NCBI GenBank assembly: GCA_009929315.1
Contig: SAAS01000002.1
Span: 62,001 to 126,000, forward strand
Reading direction: 5' to 3'
DNA: 64,000 nucleotides
Origin: Clostridia bacterium
GTDB lineage: Bacteria; Bacillota; Clostridia; Oscillospirales; Oscillospiraceae
Shown here: one piece after another, positions 41,758 to 50,192 of the stretch
Position numbering within the stretch: the first letter of the stretch is position 1
Layout of the letters: each line of letters begins with the position of its first letter
Position numbers and translations under genes: made by a program
The notes under the pieces: generated by a model
Database searches by the model: none
What the model saw: the letters and a program-made list of their open reading frames with translations, nothing else
What the model was told of the DNA's origin: nothing

Positions 41758-42902
41758 AGAAGTCAACTACAAAAGGCTACATTATAAACACCCTAATCAT
41801 CGCCGCCGTCTTCCTTTCCTTTGCTCTTACAAAGTCTGCGGTCAGCGGCAACGAAACCTTCAAGCTGATTATTGTGCCCAGTCTCTGGCAGTGCTGCTAT
41901 CTGATTATTCTAGCCGCCTCCCTCAATCTGGTGCTTGGATTTTTGGGTCAGCTTTCTCTGGGGCACTGCGGCTTCATGGCTATCGGCGCCTATGCGGCGG
42001 CGCTCATTTCACTTGCCTGCGAACGCGCAGGCGTATTCGCGAGTAAATCGGATCCTGTTTTCATCTTGGTGCTTCTCGGCTGTATTTTGGCGGCCGGCAT
42101 ATTGGCGGCACTTGTGGGCCTGCTGGTTGGCATCCCCGCCCTTCGACTAAGGGGCGACTATCTTGCAATAATCACACTCGGCTTCGGCATGATTATCGTT
42201 AACATCATCAACAACCTACCCTTCGCAGGACAGGAAGGACTTTCCATTGGCTCGGCTTCGGCCTCGCTTTATAAAAACGGGCTTGGTTTCGGAACAGCAT
42301 CCAAGGTCACCTTTGTCTGGGTTGCAATAATCACCACCGTGCTGTGCTTAATTATGATGTTCATGTTTATCCGCTCAAAGTATGGCAGAGCCATCAGGGC
42401 AATCCGCGATGATGAAATTGCGGCGTCCGCCTCGGGCATAAACACGTCTTATTACAAGATTTTTACTTTTACCTATTCTGCTTTCTTCGCAGGCGTTGCG
42501 GGGGCTCTATATACATGCGCAAATGCTACGCTGTCCACTTCCTCTTTCGCCTTTACAAACGGCGGCATTTTAAACTCTACCTTCATTGTTGTTATGGTGG
42601 TGCTGGGCGGCATGGGCTCGCTGACAGGCTCAGTGGTATCAGCAATAATAATGTTCGTTGTCAACTACGAGATTAAAAACGGCGTATGGGTGAAATCGCT
42701 GCCGGGCTTTATAGGCGGTATTTTCGCCTACCCCATGCTGGTATACGCCATAATCCTAATAATAGTTATCATGTTCCGCCCCAACGGAATTTTCGGCACC
42801 TATGAATTTTCTCCGCTGAATCTGTCCCGCGACATAAAAAGCCATCGTGAAAAGAAGGCTTTGCAGAAGACGGGAAAGAAGGAGGCGAAAACAAGTGAGT
42901 GA
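41754..42902 (+). CDS. livM: LIV ABC transporter permease LivM
   Basis: A 382-residue membrane protein with the LivM core: LNLVLGFLGQLSLGHCGFMA, AYAAALISLA and GRAIRAIRDDEIAASASGIN. About ten hydrophobic segments are seen, with a basic C-terminal tail (HREKKALQKTGKKEAKTSE). It overlaps livH by 4 bases and livG by 8 bases, so the three are translationally linked. Confidence 0.93.
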   Translation: MKKSTTKGYIINTLIIAAVFLSFALTKSAVSGNETFKLIIVPSLWQCCYLIILAASLNLVLGFLGQLSLGHCGFMAIGAYAAALISLACERAGVFASKSDPVFILVLLGCILAAGILAALVGLLVGIPALRLRGDYLAIITLGFGMIIVNIINNLPFAGQEGLSIGSASASLYKNGLGFGTASKVTFVWVAIITTVLCLIMMFMFIRSKYGRAIRAIRDDEIAASASGINTSYYKIFTFTYSAFFAGVAGALYTCANATLSTSSFAFTNGGILNSTFIVVMVVLGGMGSLTGSVVSAIIMFVVNYEIKNGVWVKSLPGFIGGIFAYPMLVYAIILIIVIMFRPNGIFGTYEFSPLNLSRDIKSHREKKALQKTGKKEAKTSE

Positions 42903-43668
42903 TGTAAAAGAGCTGGTTTTGGAAACAAGACACCTCGGAATCTCCTTCGGAGGTCTTAAAGCCGTTCAGGACTTTAATATTCAAATTTACGAGGGCGAGC
43001 TAATCGGACTTATCGGACCCAACGGCGCGGGAAAGACCACGGTTTTCAATATGCTCACCGGCGTTTATTTACCCACGGAAGGCTCGGTAATCCTCAAGGG
43101 CGAAGTGCTCAACGGCAAAAAACCCCATCAGGTAGTTGCCAGCGGTGTTGCGCGCACCTTCCAGAACATCCGACTTTTCAAAAAAATGACGGTCATTGAC
43201 AATGTTAAGGCCGCTATGACCAAAGATACCTCATACAATATGATAGACGCCCTGTTCCGCACCCCGAAGTTCTGGAAAACGGAGCGCGAACTTACGAAAA
43301 AGGCTTTGGATTTGCTGTCCATCTTCAAACTGGAGAACAAGGCTGATCAGCTCGCGTCAAACCTGCCTTACGGTCAGCAGCGCAAGCTGGAGATTGCCCG
43401 TGCTCTTGCGACGGATATGAAGCTTCTTCTGCTTGACGAGCCTGCGGCGGGCATGAACCCTACTGAAACCGCCGAACTTTTGGAGTGCATCAATGCAATA
43501 CGCAAGCGCTTCGGTATATCAATCCTTCTGATTGAGCACGATATGGCCCTTGTTATGAATGTTTGCGAGCGTATTTTGGTTATCGATTACGGCATGACAA
43601 TCGCAAGCGGTCTGCCGGATGAAATCGCCAAGGATCCAAAAGTCATCGCCGCTTACTTGGGCGAATAG
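42895..43668 (+). CDS. livG: LIV ABC transporter ATPase LivG
   Basis: A 257-residue ATPase. GTG 42895 has AGGAGG 9 bases upstream; an earlier in-frame start would lie inside livM and yields an odd Arg-rich leader. Walker A is GPNGAGKTTVF, the signature region is LPYGQQRKLEIARALA (LPYG replacing LSGG, normal for LivG), Walker B is LLLLDEPAAGMNP, and the H-loop is LLIEHDMALV. It powers the LivH/LivM channel with LivF. Confidence 0.94.
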   Translation: MSDVKELVLETRHLGISFGGLKAVQDFNIQIYEGELIGLIGPNGAGKTTVFNMLTGVYLPTEGSVILKGEVLNGKKPHQVVASGVARTFQNIRLFKKMTVIDNVKAAMTKDTSYNMIDALFRTPKFWKTERELTKKALDLLSIFKLENKADQLASNLPYGQQRKLEIARALATDMKLLLLDEPAAGMNPTETAELLECINAIRKRFGISILLIEHDMALVMNVCERILVIDYGMTIASGLPDEIAKDPKVIAAYLGE

Positions 43669-43682
43669 GGAGGGACGAAAAA

Positions 43683-44387
43683 ATGCTGGAAGTCAAAGAC
43701 CTAAACGTCTTTTACGGTGCGATTCACGCCATAAAGGGAATCTCCCTAACCGTTAATGACGGGGAGCTTGTCTCTCTTGTCGGTGCCAACGGTGCAGGCA
43801 AAACCACAATTCTGCACACCATCTCGGGTCTGCTTACCGCCTCTACAGGCGAAATTCTCCTGGATGGGCAGAATCTTCAGAAGGTGCCGGCCAATACAAT
43901 AATAAACCTCGGCTTGGCGCATGTGCCTGAAGGCCGCCATGTCTTCGCAAGGCTTACGGTTGAGGAAAATCTCAGAATGGGCGCTTACATTTTGAAGGAC
44001 CAGAAGAAAATCAGCGAAAACCTCGATATGGTTTACGATCATTTTCCAAGACTCAAGGAGCGCTATAAGCAGCTCGCGGGAACACTCTCCGGCGGCGAGC
44101 AGCAGATGCTTGCAACGGGACGCGCTTTGATGACAAACCCCCGTATGCTTCTCATGGATGAACCCTCGATGGGTCTTTCCCCCATCCTTGTGAAAGAAAT
44201 TTTTGCAATAATCGAAGAGCTTCATAACAGCGGCATAACCATTCTTCTAGTTGAGCAGAACGCCAAGATGGCGCTTGCCATCTCCGACAGGGCTTATGTT
44301 CTGGAAACCGGCTCTATCGCCATGCAGGGCCCCGCAAAAGCTCTGTCCGAGGATGACCGTGTCCGCAAGGCTTATCTGGGCGCATAA
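43683..44387 (+). CDS. livF: LIV ABC transporter ATPase LivF
   Basis: A 234-residue ATPase. Walker A is GANGAGKTTIL, the signature is LSGGEQQMLATGRALM, Walker B is MLLMDEPSMGLSP, and the LivF hallmark HVPEGRHVFARLTVEENL is present. It lies 15 bases after livG behind GGAGGG. It completes the transporter. Confidence 0.95.
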   Translation: MLEVKDLNVFYGAIHAIKGISLTVNDGELVSLVGANGAGKTTILHTISGLLTASTGEILLDGQNLQKVPANTIINLGLAHVPEGRHVFARLTVEENLRMGAYILKDQKKISENLDMVYDHFPRLKERYKQLAGTLSGGEQQMLATGRALMTNPRMLLMDEPSMGLSPILVKEIFAIIEELHNSGITILLVEQNAKMALAISDRAYVLETGSIAMQGPAKALSEDDRVRKAYLGA

Positions 44388-44412
44388 AAATCTATAAAGG
44401 AGAGTTTCGTTT

Positions 44413-45039
44413 ATGGATCATTACATTATCACGATAGCGCGCGAAACAGGCAGCGGGGGACGCAACATAGCCTCCAAGCTTTCCGATTCACTTGGCATAC
44501 CTTTCTATGACCGCGACCTTCTGCGGCTCGCCTCCGATGTCAGCGGTATTAATGAGGGACTCTTCGGAATTTCCGATGAACGTATCGGCAAGCGGGAAAT
44601 GATGACGGCTGCTAAAGAGGTCTACACCGGCGAAGTACTGCCGCCCGATGATGACGACTTCGTTTCAACAAAGAATCTGTTTGAGTTCCAGGCAAAGGTA
44701 ATTAAAGAACTTGCAAAAAGCAATGTAAGCTGCATAATCGTCGGTCGCTGCGCAGATTATCTTCTCTCCGACAGAACCGACGTGCTTCGTGTATTCATTC
44801 ATGCCCCTCTGGAAACAAGGATGAAAAATGTTGCTTACTATTCCCTTGCATGGTCCGAAAAAGAGGTCGCAAAGTATATTGCCAAAGAGGACAAACGCCG
44901 TGCCGAGTATTACCGCTATTATACCGGCAACGACTGGCGTGACGCCGCGCATTTTGACTTAAGCCTTGATTCCGGCGCGCTGGGGGAAGACGGCTGCGTG
45001 GAAATGATAAAAAAGGCCATTCCTCTCTTCGTACACTGA
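44413..45039 (+). CDS. Cytidylate-kinase-like family protein
   Basis: A 208-residue P-loop kinase-like protein of PF13189. The start reads IITIARETGSGGRNIASKLS, where GSGGR takes the place of a classical GxxGxGK loop. It has FYDRDLLRLAS, VGRCADYLLSDR and a lid-like ARG-rich region EDKRRAEYYRYYTGNDW. The substrate is unknown. It follows livF by 25 bases with GGAGAG before the start, so it probably shares the LIV transcript. The strong terminator at 45045-45086 ends the operon. Confidence 0.85.
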   Translation: MDHYIITIARETGSGGRNIASKLSDSLGIPFYDRDLLRLASDVSGINEGLFGISDERIGKREMMTAAKEVYTGEVLPPDDDDFVSTKNLFEFQAKVIKELAKSNVSCIIVGRCADYLLSDRTDVLRVFIHAPLETRMKNVAYYSLAWSEKEVAKYIAKEDKRRAEYYRYYTGNDWRDAAHFDLSLDSGALGEDGCVEMIKKAIPLFVH

Positions 45040-45044
45040 TAATG

Positions 45045-45086
45045 AAACCGCCGCACTCGGTACCCTCCGAGTGCGGCGGTTTTTTA
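45045..45086. terminator. Strong intrinsic terminator
   Basis: A 16-bp GC-rich stem (AAACCGCCGCACTCGG/CCGAGTGCGGCGGTTT) with a 6-base loop is followed by TTTTTATCTTTTT. It ends the LIV operon. Confidence 0.9.
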
Positions 45087-45112
45087 TCTTTTTGACCAAC
45101 AAAAATCTGTTT

Positions 45113-45949
45113 TCAAGTTGCTCGGGACTTGCCCGCAGCAAGGGAGTTTTTTATCTCAAGCGAAATCTCCTCAGTTCTGGCTATTCCCCTTTTTAAAGCT
45201 TCTTCCAGCGGTGCACCGCGCTCAAGACTCGTAATAATAGCATCGGTCACTCCGCCCTTTGTCGCCATTTTAGCTATATATTCTTCTTTAGCGGTTTTGT
45301 TTTCAAATTCAGGCAAAGCGTCTTTTGCCCAGACGTACAATTGTTTTAAAAGCGGATATTCAAGACCGATTTTTTCTATCGCCCGCCCTTCTTCGGAAGG
45401 GCTTTCTGTTTTAAGAAGAGCTGCCGTCAAACACACTCCGGCGGTAAAAACGTCTAAGTCGTGCTCCGCTCTGATTTTAATGAGATTTAAACCCATCAGG
45501 CAAAACAGGCGCTTTAACGCCTCATTTTCAGGATACATGGCGGCAACACCCCTGCCGTCGGCAACCGTGTCAGGCCCCGATAGCATTATGCGAAGCACAT
45601 TTTCGCCGAAAATCTCCTCAAGTGTTTCAAGCGGCACCCCCGCAGCGCAGGAGGCGATGAGGGCCCTGCTGCTCAAGGCGCTTTCCTTTAGGCTCGGAAT
45701 GTCCTGAGGCTTAACGGTCAGCAAAACGATTTTCGCCTCGCTGAAGACCCGCTCATTTTTTGCAAGACACGAAGCCAATCCCTGTGCCTCGAGCTTCTGA
45801 TAAGTCTGCGGGTTGCCTCTATGCGATATAAGCAGGTTTTCCTTTTTCAGTCCCCCGCCAACAAGCGCCTTAGCCACGGCCTCTCCGAGATGCCCGCAGC
45901 CCACAATACCGATTTTATCGGTGTTAAGGAGTTCCCATTCATTGTTCAT
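45113..45949 (-). CDS. Pyrroline-5-carboxylate reductase-like protein
   Basis: A 278-residue NAD(P)-binding protein of the ProC superfamily. ATG 45949 is used; a GTG four codons earlier overlaps the ribosome site. The nucleotide loop is GIVGCGHLGEAVAKAL and the middle has LTVKPQDIPSLKES. The C-terminal P5CR signature is altered: TKGGVTDAIITSLERGAPL instead of PGGTT-type. That divergence resembles ComER/ProI-like paralogues, so a true proline role is doubtful, especially since a canonical proC is at 19829-20656. No neighbour explains it. Confidence 0.75.
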   Translation of the reverse strand: MNNEWELLNTDKIGIVGCGHLGEAVAKALVGGGLKKENLLISHRGNPQTYQKLEAQGLASCLAKNERVFSEAKIVLLTVKPQDIPSLKESALSSRALIASCAAGVPLETLEEIFGENVLRIMLSGPDTVADGRGVAAMYPENEALKRLFCLMGLNLIKIRAEHDLDVFTAGVCLTAALLKTESPSEEGRAIEKIGLEYPLLKQLYVWAKDALPEFENKTAKEEYIAKMATKGGVTDAIITSLERGAPLEEALKRGIARTEEISLEIKNSLAAGKSRAT

Positions 45950-46032
45950 TGAAAAAATCACTTCCGCAACTGGAGCGCACTAAAATCATTTGATTTGCGC
46001 AGCGCACTTCCCAAAAGAGCCTTGACTTCCTG

Positions 46033-47937
46033 TTATTTATCTTCATGATATCCCTTGCTCGAATCCGACATGTATTTAATCACTTTGCTGTATTCATCGT
46101 TTGACATATCATTAAACTTTATTCCGAAGCTCTTTCTTCCCTCTTCATCTTGCTTCCAAACTATTTCCCCGCCCAAATTCCCCAGCTTTGTATTTTTGAG
46201 TTCAACACGTTCCGCAATGGCTAAATCACGGCCTATATTGGTACATTCAATCTTGGCGCCTGCTTCGGAAATATCTAATATTCTGCAAAATGCCGCTTCA
46301 TCTGAACTTAAAACAATAGTTTCATCAGCGCCAAGTCTTTCCGATATCCTTTTGCGAGGTTTTTCTATACAAACAAAAATGCTTATTACGATTGCAACGC
46401 CGTTATAAATTGACCACCCGAGATTTATAACCGTTGAATCAATAATCGCCGGCAATCCGCTTCTTAAGCCTTGAACCGCGAATGCCCACCCAAGTATTGT
46501 AAGTAACAATAAAACAAAATGCGGCAAAGAATAACGAACAGAAATTGAAGTATTTAGAGAGTTTATTCCTTTGGGAGTAACTCTAAATGTTATCGGCCTG
46601 GAAAATATCTGTTCTGTCAAAGCTGCAAGAGCCAGAAACGGAGCGGTCGCAGTTTCATATATATGGCTCCATGAAATTGTTCTGTTCTTGCTTACTAAAG
46701 ACCTATAGGATAAAGTTGTTGCAAGGAAGGACGGAACCCAGAAAAACAGCAGATTATATGCTGTTGTATTTAAGATTACAAAACCAAAAACAAGATAAAT
46801 CAGCGGGCTCAAAATAAAAATCAGTTTTTGTGCACCTGCAAACCAATATAAAAAGCCATCGACGTAAATTAGTCTCTGCATGAAGCTCAGTCCCTTAATT
46901 TTTAAGGGATTCCATTTCTTTACTACCTGTATATTGCCACGGCACCATCTTTCGCGCTGAACAACAAGGTCACTGAAGCTTTCAACCGATAATCCGGTAC
47001 AAAGAGTCTCTTTAACAAATTTAGTCTCATAGCCCTTGGCCTGAATAAGCATTCCCGTTGCCATATCTTCTGTAATTGTTCCTGTCGGGATTCCTCCGAT
47101 ATCTTCAATTGCCTTTCTCCGAAAAATTGCGTTCGTTCCTACGTGGAGAACCGCATTAAAGTTATCTCTTCCTCCCTGAATATCAAGCATAAACAGATCT
47201 TGTTCATTGGGGATTTGCTTATACTTTTTAAGATTATATTGGTATGGATCGGGGTTATAAAACACCTGAGGCGTCTGTACGAATCCAAGGTTTGGGTTCA
47301 CAAAATAACCGATTGTTTTTTTAAGGAAATAGGATTTCGGCACCATATCGGCATCTAAAAGCAATACAAATTCTCCGTTTGTCTGTTTCAGCGCACTATT
47401 TACGTTACCGGCTTTCGCGTGCTTGTTATCGGCTCTTGTCAGATAATGAACTCCAAGTTCTTCACATAGTGCCTTTGCTTCATCTCTTCTGCCGTCATCG
47501 CAAAGATATATGTTCAAACAATCCTTAGGATAATCCAAGTTAAGACAAGCAACCATGGTTTTCTTGAGTATTTTCATGCTCTCGTTGTAGGTCGCAATAA
47601 AAACATCAACCGTCGGTTCGATTATAAAGCTTTCGGGCGGCCACTCTTCGTTCTTGTAAGGGTTCCAAAAAAGCATTTTAAAAACAAATGACTGACCAAA
47701 ACCCATCCATTCCGCAAGAACAAGAAGAACGCCGAAAATTACACTAACTACCCCAAATGACAAAGGCAAAGTATAAACAGTACGCCAGACGAGATAGACC
47801 AGATTGACCAAAATTGAAACCGTAATAAAAATCTTTTTTACGACACCGGATTTTTTTGATACGAAGAACAAAGTCAGAATTATAAGAATCTCTAAAACAA
47901 ACAAATAGTTTTGAATACTTGCATGCAATCCAAACAT
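46033..47937 (-). CDS. Cellulose-synthase-like glycosyltransferase with PilZ domain
   Basis: A 634-residue membrane glycosyltransferase. ATG 47937 follows GAGGTGG. Three membrane segments precede the GT2 domain (about 105-340) with VDVFIATYNES, LLDADMVPKSYF (DxD-like), TITEDMATGM (TED) and QRERWCRGN (QxxRW); about five more segments follow. Residues 550-630 form a PilZ domain with both c-di-GMP motifs: RISER (RxxxR) and DISEAG (DxSxxG). It likely makes a beta-glucan-type exopolysaccharide when c-di-GMP is high. No bcsB, bcsZ or other partner is next to it. The gene is visibly more A/T-rich than neighbours. Confidence 0.88.
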   Translation of the reverse strand: MFGLHASIQNYLFVLEILIILTLFFVSKKSGVVKKIFITVSILVNLVYLVWRTVYTLPLSFGVVSVIFGVLLVLAEWMGFGQSFVFKMLFWNPYKNEEWPPESFIIEPTVDVFIATYNESMKILKKTMVACLNLDYPKDCLNIYLCDDGRRDEAKALCEELGVHYLTRADNKHAKAGNVNSALKQTNGEFVLLLDADMVPKSYFLKKTIGYFVNPNLGFVQTPQVFYNPDPYQYNLKKYKQIPNEQDLFMLDIQGGRDNFNAVLHVGTNAIFRRKAIEDIGGIPTGTITEDMATGMLIQAKGYETKFVKETLCTGLSVESFSDLVVQRERWCRGNIQVVKKWNPLKIKGLSFMQRLIYVDGFLYWFAGAQKLIFILSPLIYLVFGFVILNTTAYNLLFFWVPSFLATTLSYRSLVSKNRTISWSHIYETATAPFLALAALTEQIFSRPITFRVTPKGINSLNTSISVRYSLPHFVLLLLTILGWAFAVQGLRSGLPAIIDSTVINLGWSIYNGVAIVISIFVCIEKPRKRISERLGADETIVLSSDEAAFCRILDISEAGAKIECTNIGRDLAIAERVELKNTKLGNLGGEIVWKQDEEGRKSFGIKFNDMSNDEYSKVIKYMSDSSKGYHEDK

Positions 47938-47970
47938 ACTTTCCACCTCGAATTCTTGTAATCTAAATCC

Positions 47971-47998
47971 ACTATACAATAATTAGACAAATAAACAA
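47971..47998 (-). promoter_or_regulatory. Candidate promoter of the PilZ glycosyltransferase
   Basis: TTGTTT and TATAGT on the minus strand are 16 bases apart, giving a leader of about 25 nt. Confidence 0.45.
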
Positions 47999-48150
47999 CC
48001 ATTATTTTTCTAAGTGCTTCCTCCGAAAAAACATCATACTCTGTTTATTCTAAGGTCAGAGCTTCGGCCTGCTTATATAATGTTAATTTCAGTCCTTTAA
48101 GGAATTACAATTTATCGGCAGCCAATTTCTTTAATCACGCTTACATTACG

Positions 48151-49029
48151 TTATTTGGAAGTAATCGAGCCGTAACAGTCAGGACGGCGGTCACGGTAAA
48201 ATCCCCAGTTGAGTCTGTTATCGGCAACAGCATCCAGATCAAAAGTCGCGCAAAGCACTGTTTCTTCCTCTCGTCCGGAAGCGGAAGCCAAATCCCCCGT
48301 ATCATCAGTGATAAACGAAGAGCCGTAGAAGTTCAGGGCGGACGCTTGTCCTCCGTTCTCCTTACAGGGCGTAACTGTTTCAAGGCCGATTCGGTTTGCT
48401 GCCGCAATCGGTATGATGTTAGAGGAAGCATGTCCCTGTATGCAGCGTCGCCAATGCGGCATACTGTCGCAAGCCAGAATTGGTTCGCTTCCGATAGCGG
48501 TGGGATAGAGCAGCATCTCAGCCCCGCCCAGTGCAAAAGCACGGGCAGTTTCAGGAAACCATTGATCCCAGCAAATTCCGACACCGATTTTTCCAAAGGC
48601 TGTATCCCATACACGAAAGCCCGTGTCCCCCGGGGTAAAATAAAACTTTTCTTGATAGAAATGGTCGTCCGGAATGTGCGTTTTGCGGTAAACTCCCAAA
48701 AGGCTTCCGTCAGCATCGAGAACTGCAACCGAGTTGAAAAGACGATTTCCGTCTTTCTCGTAAAAGCTTATCGGAAGGACAACGCCAAGCTCCTTGGCAA
48801 TTGCTGAAAATCTGATTAGGGATGAGCTGGTCGCAGTCGGAGTGGCATACGAATAGTACTCATACCGTCTTTCCTGACAAAAATAGGGGTATTCAAAAAG
48901 TTCCGGCAGGAGTATTACATTCGCACCTTCCGAGGCGGCCTTCCTTACAAGTGTCTCCGCTTTGCTTAAGTTTTCCTCCGGTTTTGCGGAGCATTGCATC
49001 TGTACGGCGCCGATGGTTACCTTACGCAT
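48151..49029 (-). CDS. aguB: N-carbamoylputrescine amidase
   Basis: A 292-residue nitrilase-family amidase. ATG 49029 follows AAAGGAG. The catalytic triad is Glu in LLPELFEYPYF, Lys in YRKTHIPDD and Cys in GVGICWDQWFPE. The AguB-like blocks HFYQEKFYFTPGDTGF and HWRRCIQGHASSNIIPI are present. It hydrolyses N-carbamoylputrescine to putrescine. The agmatine deiminase (aguA) needed to make its substrate is not in the window. It is the last gene of the polyamine operon. Confidence 0.9.
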   Translation of the reverse strand: MRKVTIGAVQMQCSAKPEENLSKAETLVRKAASEGANVILLPELFEYPYFCQERRYEYYSYATPTATSSSLIRFSAIAKELGVVLPISFYEKDGNRLFNSVAVLDADGSLLGVYRKTHIPDDHFYQEKFYFTPGDTGFRVWDTAFGKIGVGICWDQWFPETARAFALGGAEMLLYPTAIGSEPILACDSMPHWRRCIQGHASSNIIPIAAANRIGLETVTPCKENGGQASALNFYGSSFITDDTGDLASASGREEETVLCATFDLDAVADNRLNWGFYRDRRPDCYGSITSK

Positions 49030-49070
49030 AATTTTTATCTCCTTTCGGAAGAAAAGCATTTCCTATTTTC

Positions 49071-50192
49071 TCATGAAAGACGGGATTTGAAATCGTCATA
49101 GCCAAAGCTTTTGATAATGCGGCAGTCGCCGTCTTCAGCCATTACGGCTATTGTGAATAAATTTATTCCGTTGAAGGTGTTGTTCTTGACCATAGAATAT
49201 ATAGCCATGTTGTTAAAACAAAGCCTGTCCCCGATTCCGATTGGCTTATCGAAAGAATAGTCTCCAAAAACATCGCCAGCAAGACAGGTGCAAGAGCCCA
49301 GTCGGTAAGTATGGGCTTTTTCTCCCGCTCCGCCCGAGCCTTCGAGCAAGGGGCGCAGCGGCATTTCAAGGACGTCAGGATTATGGCAAGCTGCGGAGCT
49401 GTCCAGAATTAGGTTTTTGACTCCGCTGTTTTCCACAACATCCAGCACCTCTGTGATGAGATATCCGGCGTTGAGGGCTACGGCCTCCCCCGGTTCCAGA
49501 TAAACTTCCAGTCCGTATTTTTCCTGAATACTGCGGATACATTTTTCAAGCAGGGGTATGTTGTAACCGGGTCTGGTGATGTGGTGGCCGCCGCCCATAT
49601 TAAGCCACTTCATCTGACACAGCCATTTCCCGAATTTTTCGTCGACTGCAGCCAGTGTGACCGCCAGAGCATCGGCGTCCTGCTCACATAAAGTGTGAAA
49701 ATGAAGCCCGTCAACCTCACCAAGCAGCTCCTGGCGGAAGTTTGAGGCAGTAACCCCAAGGCGACTTCCGGGGGTGCAGGGGTCATAAATTGCGTGTTCT
49801 TGCGTCGAACACTCCGGGTTTATACGAAGCCCGATACTGGAACCTCCGCAGCGCCCGCGGAACTTTTCAAGCTGAGCAAATGAATTGAAAACAATATGTC
49901 CGCATAGCGAAGCGATTTCGTCAAAATCCGCGTCTTTATAGGCAGGTGAAAAAATATGAGTCTCTCCGCCCATCTCCTGAGCCCCGAGTTTGGCTTCAAA
50001 AAGGCTGCTGGCGGTGGTACCGGATAAATAATTGCGGATAAGCGGATATTCGGCGAACATGGAAAAAGCCTTTTGAGCAAGCAAAATCTTGCAGCCTGTG
50101 TTATCCTGAACTCTTTTGAGAATTGTCAGGTTCTCAACAAGCTTGGATTCGTCAACGACATAGCAGGGACTCGGAAGATGAGTAAATTCCAT
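49071..50192 (-). CDS. nspC: Carboxynorspermidine/carboxyspermidine decarboxylase
   Basis: A 373-residue alanine-racemase-fold PLP decarboxylase. ATG 50192 overlaps the upstream stop (TGATG). The PLP Lys is in CKILLAQKAFSMF (near 41), with GLHFHTLCEQDADAL, NMGGGHHITRPGY and EPGEAVALNAGYL typical of NspC, and the Cys block GSCTCLAGDVFG. It decarboxylates carboxyspermidine to spermidine. It is cotranscribed with its dehydrogenase partner at 50192-51454. Confidence 0.92.
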   Translation of the reverse strand: MEFTHLPSPCYVVDESKLVENLTILKRVQDNTGCKILLAQKAFSMFAEYPLIRNYLSGTTASSLFEAKLGAQEMGGETHIFSPAYKDADFDEIASLCGHIVFNSFAQLEKFRGRCGGSSIGLRINPECSTQEHAIYDPCTPGSRLGVTASNFRQELLGEVDGLHFHTLCEQDADALAVTLAAVDEKFGKWLCQMKWLNMGGGHHITRPGYNIPLLEKCIRSIQEKYGLEVYLEPGEAVALNAGYLITEVLDVVENSGVKNLILDSSAACHNPDVLEMPLRPLLEGSGGAGEKAHTYRLGSCTCLAGDVFGDYSFDKPIGIGDRLCFNNMAIYSMVKNNTFNGINLFTIAVMAEDGDCRIIKSFGYDDFKSRLS

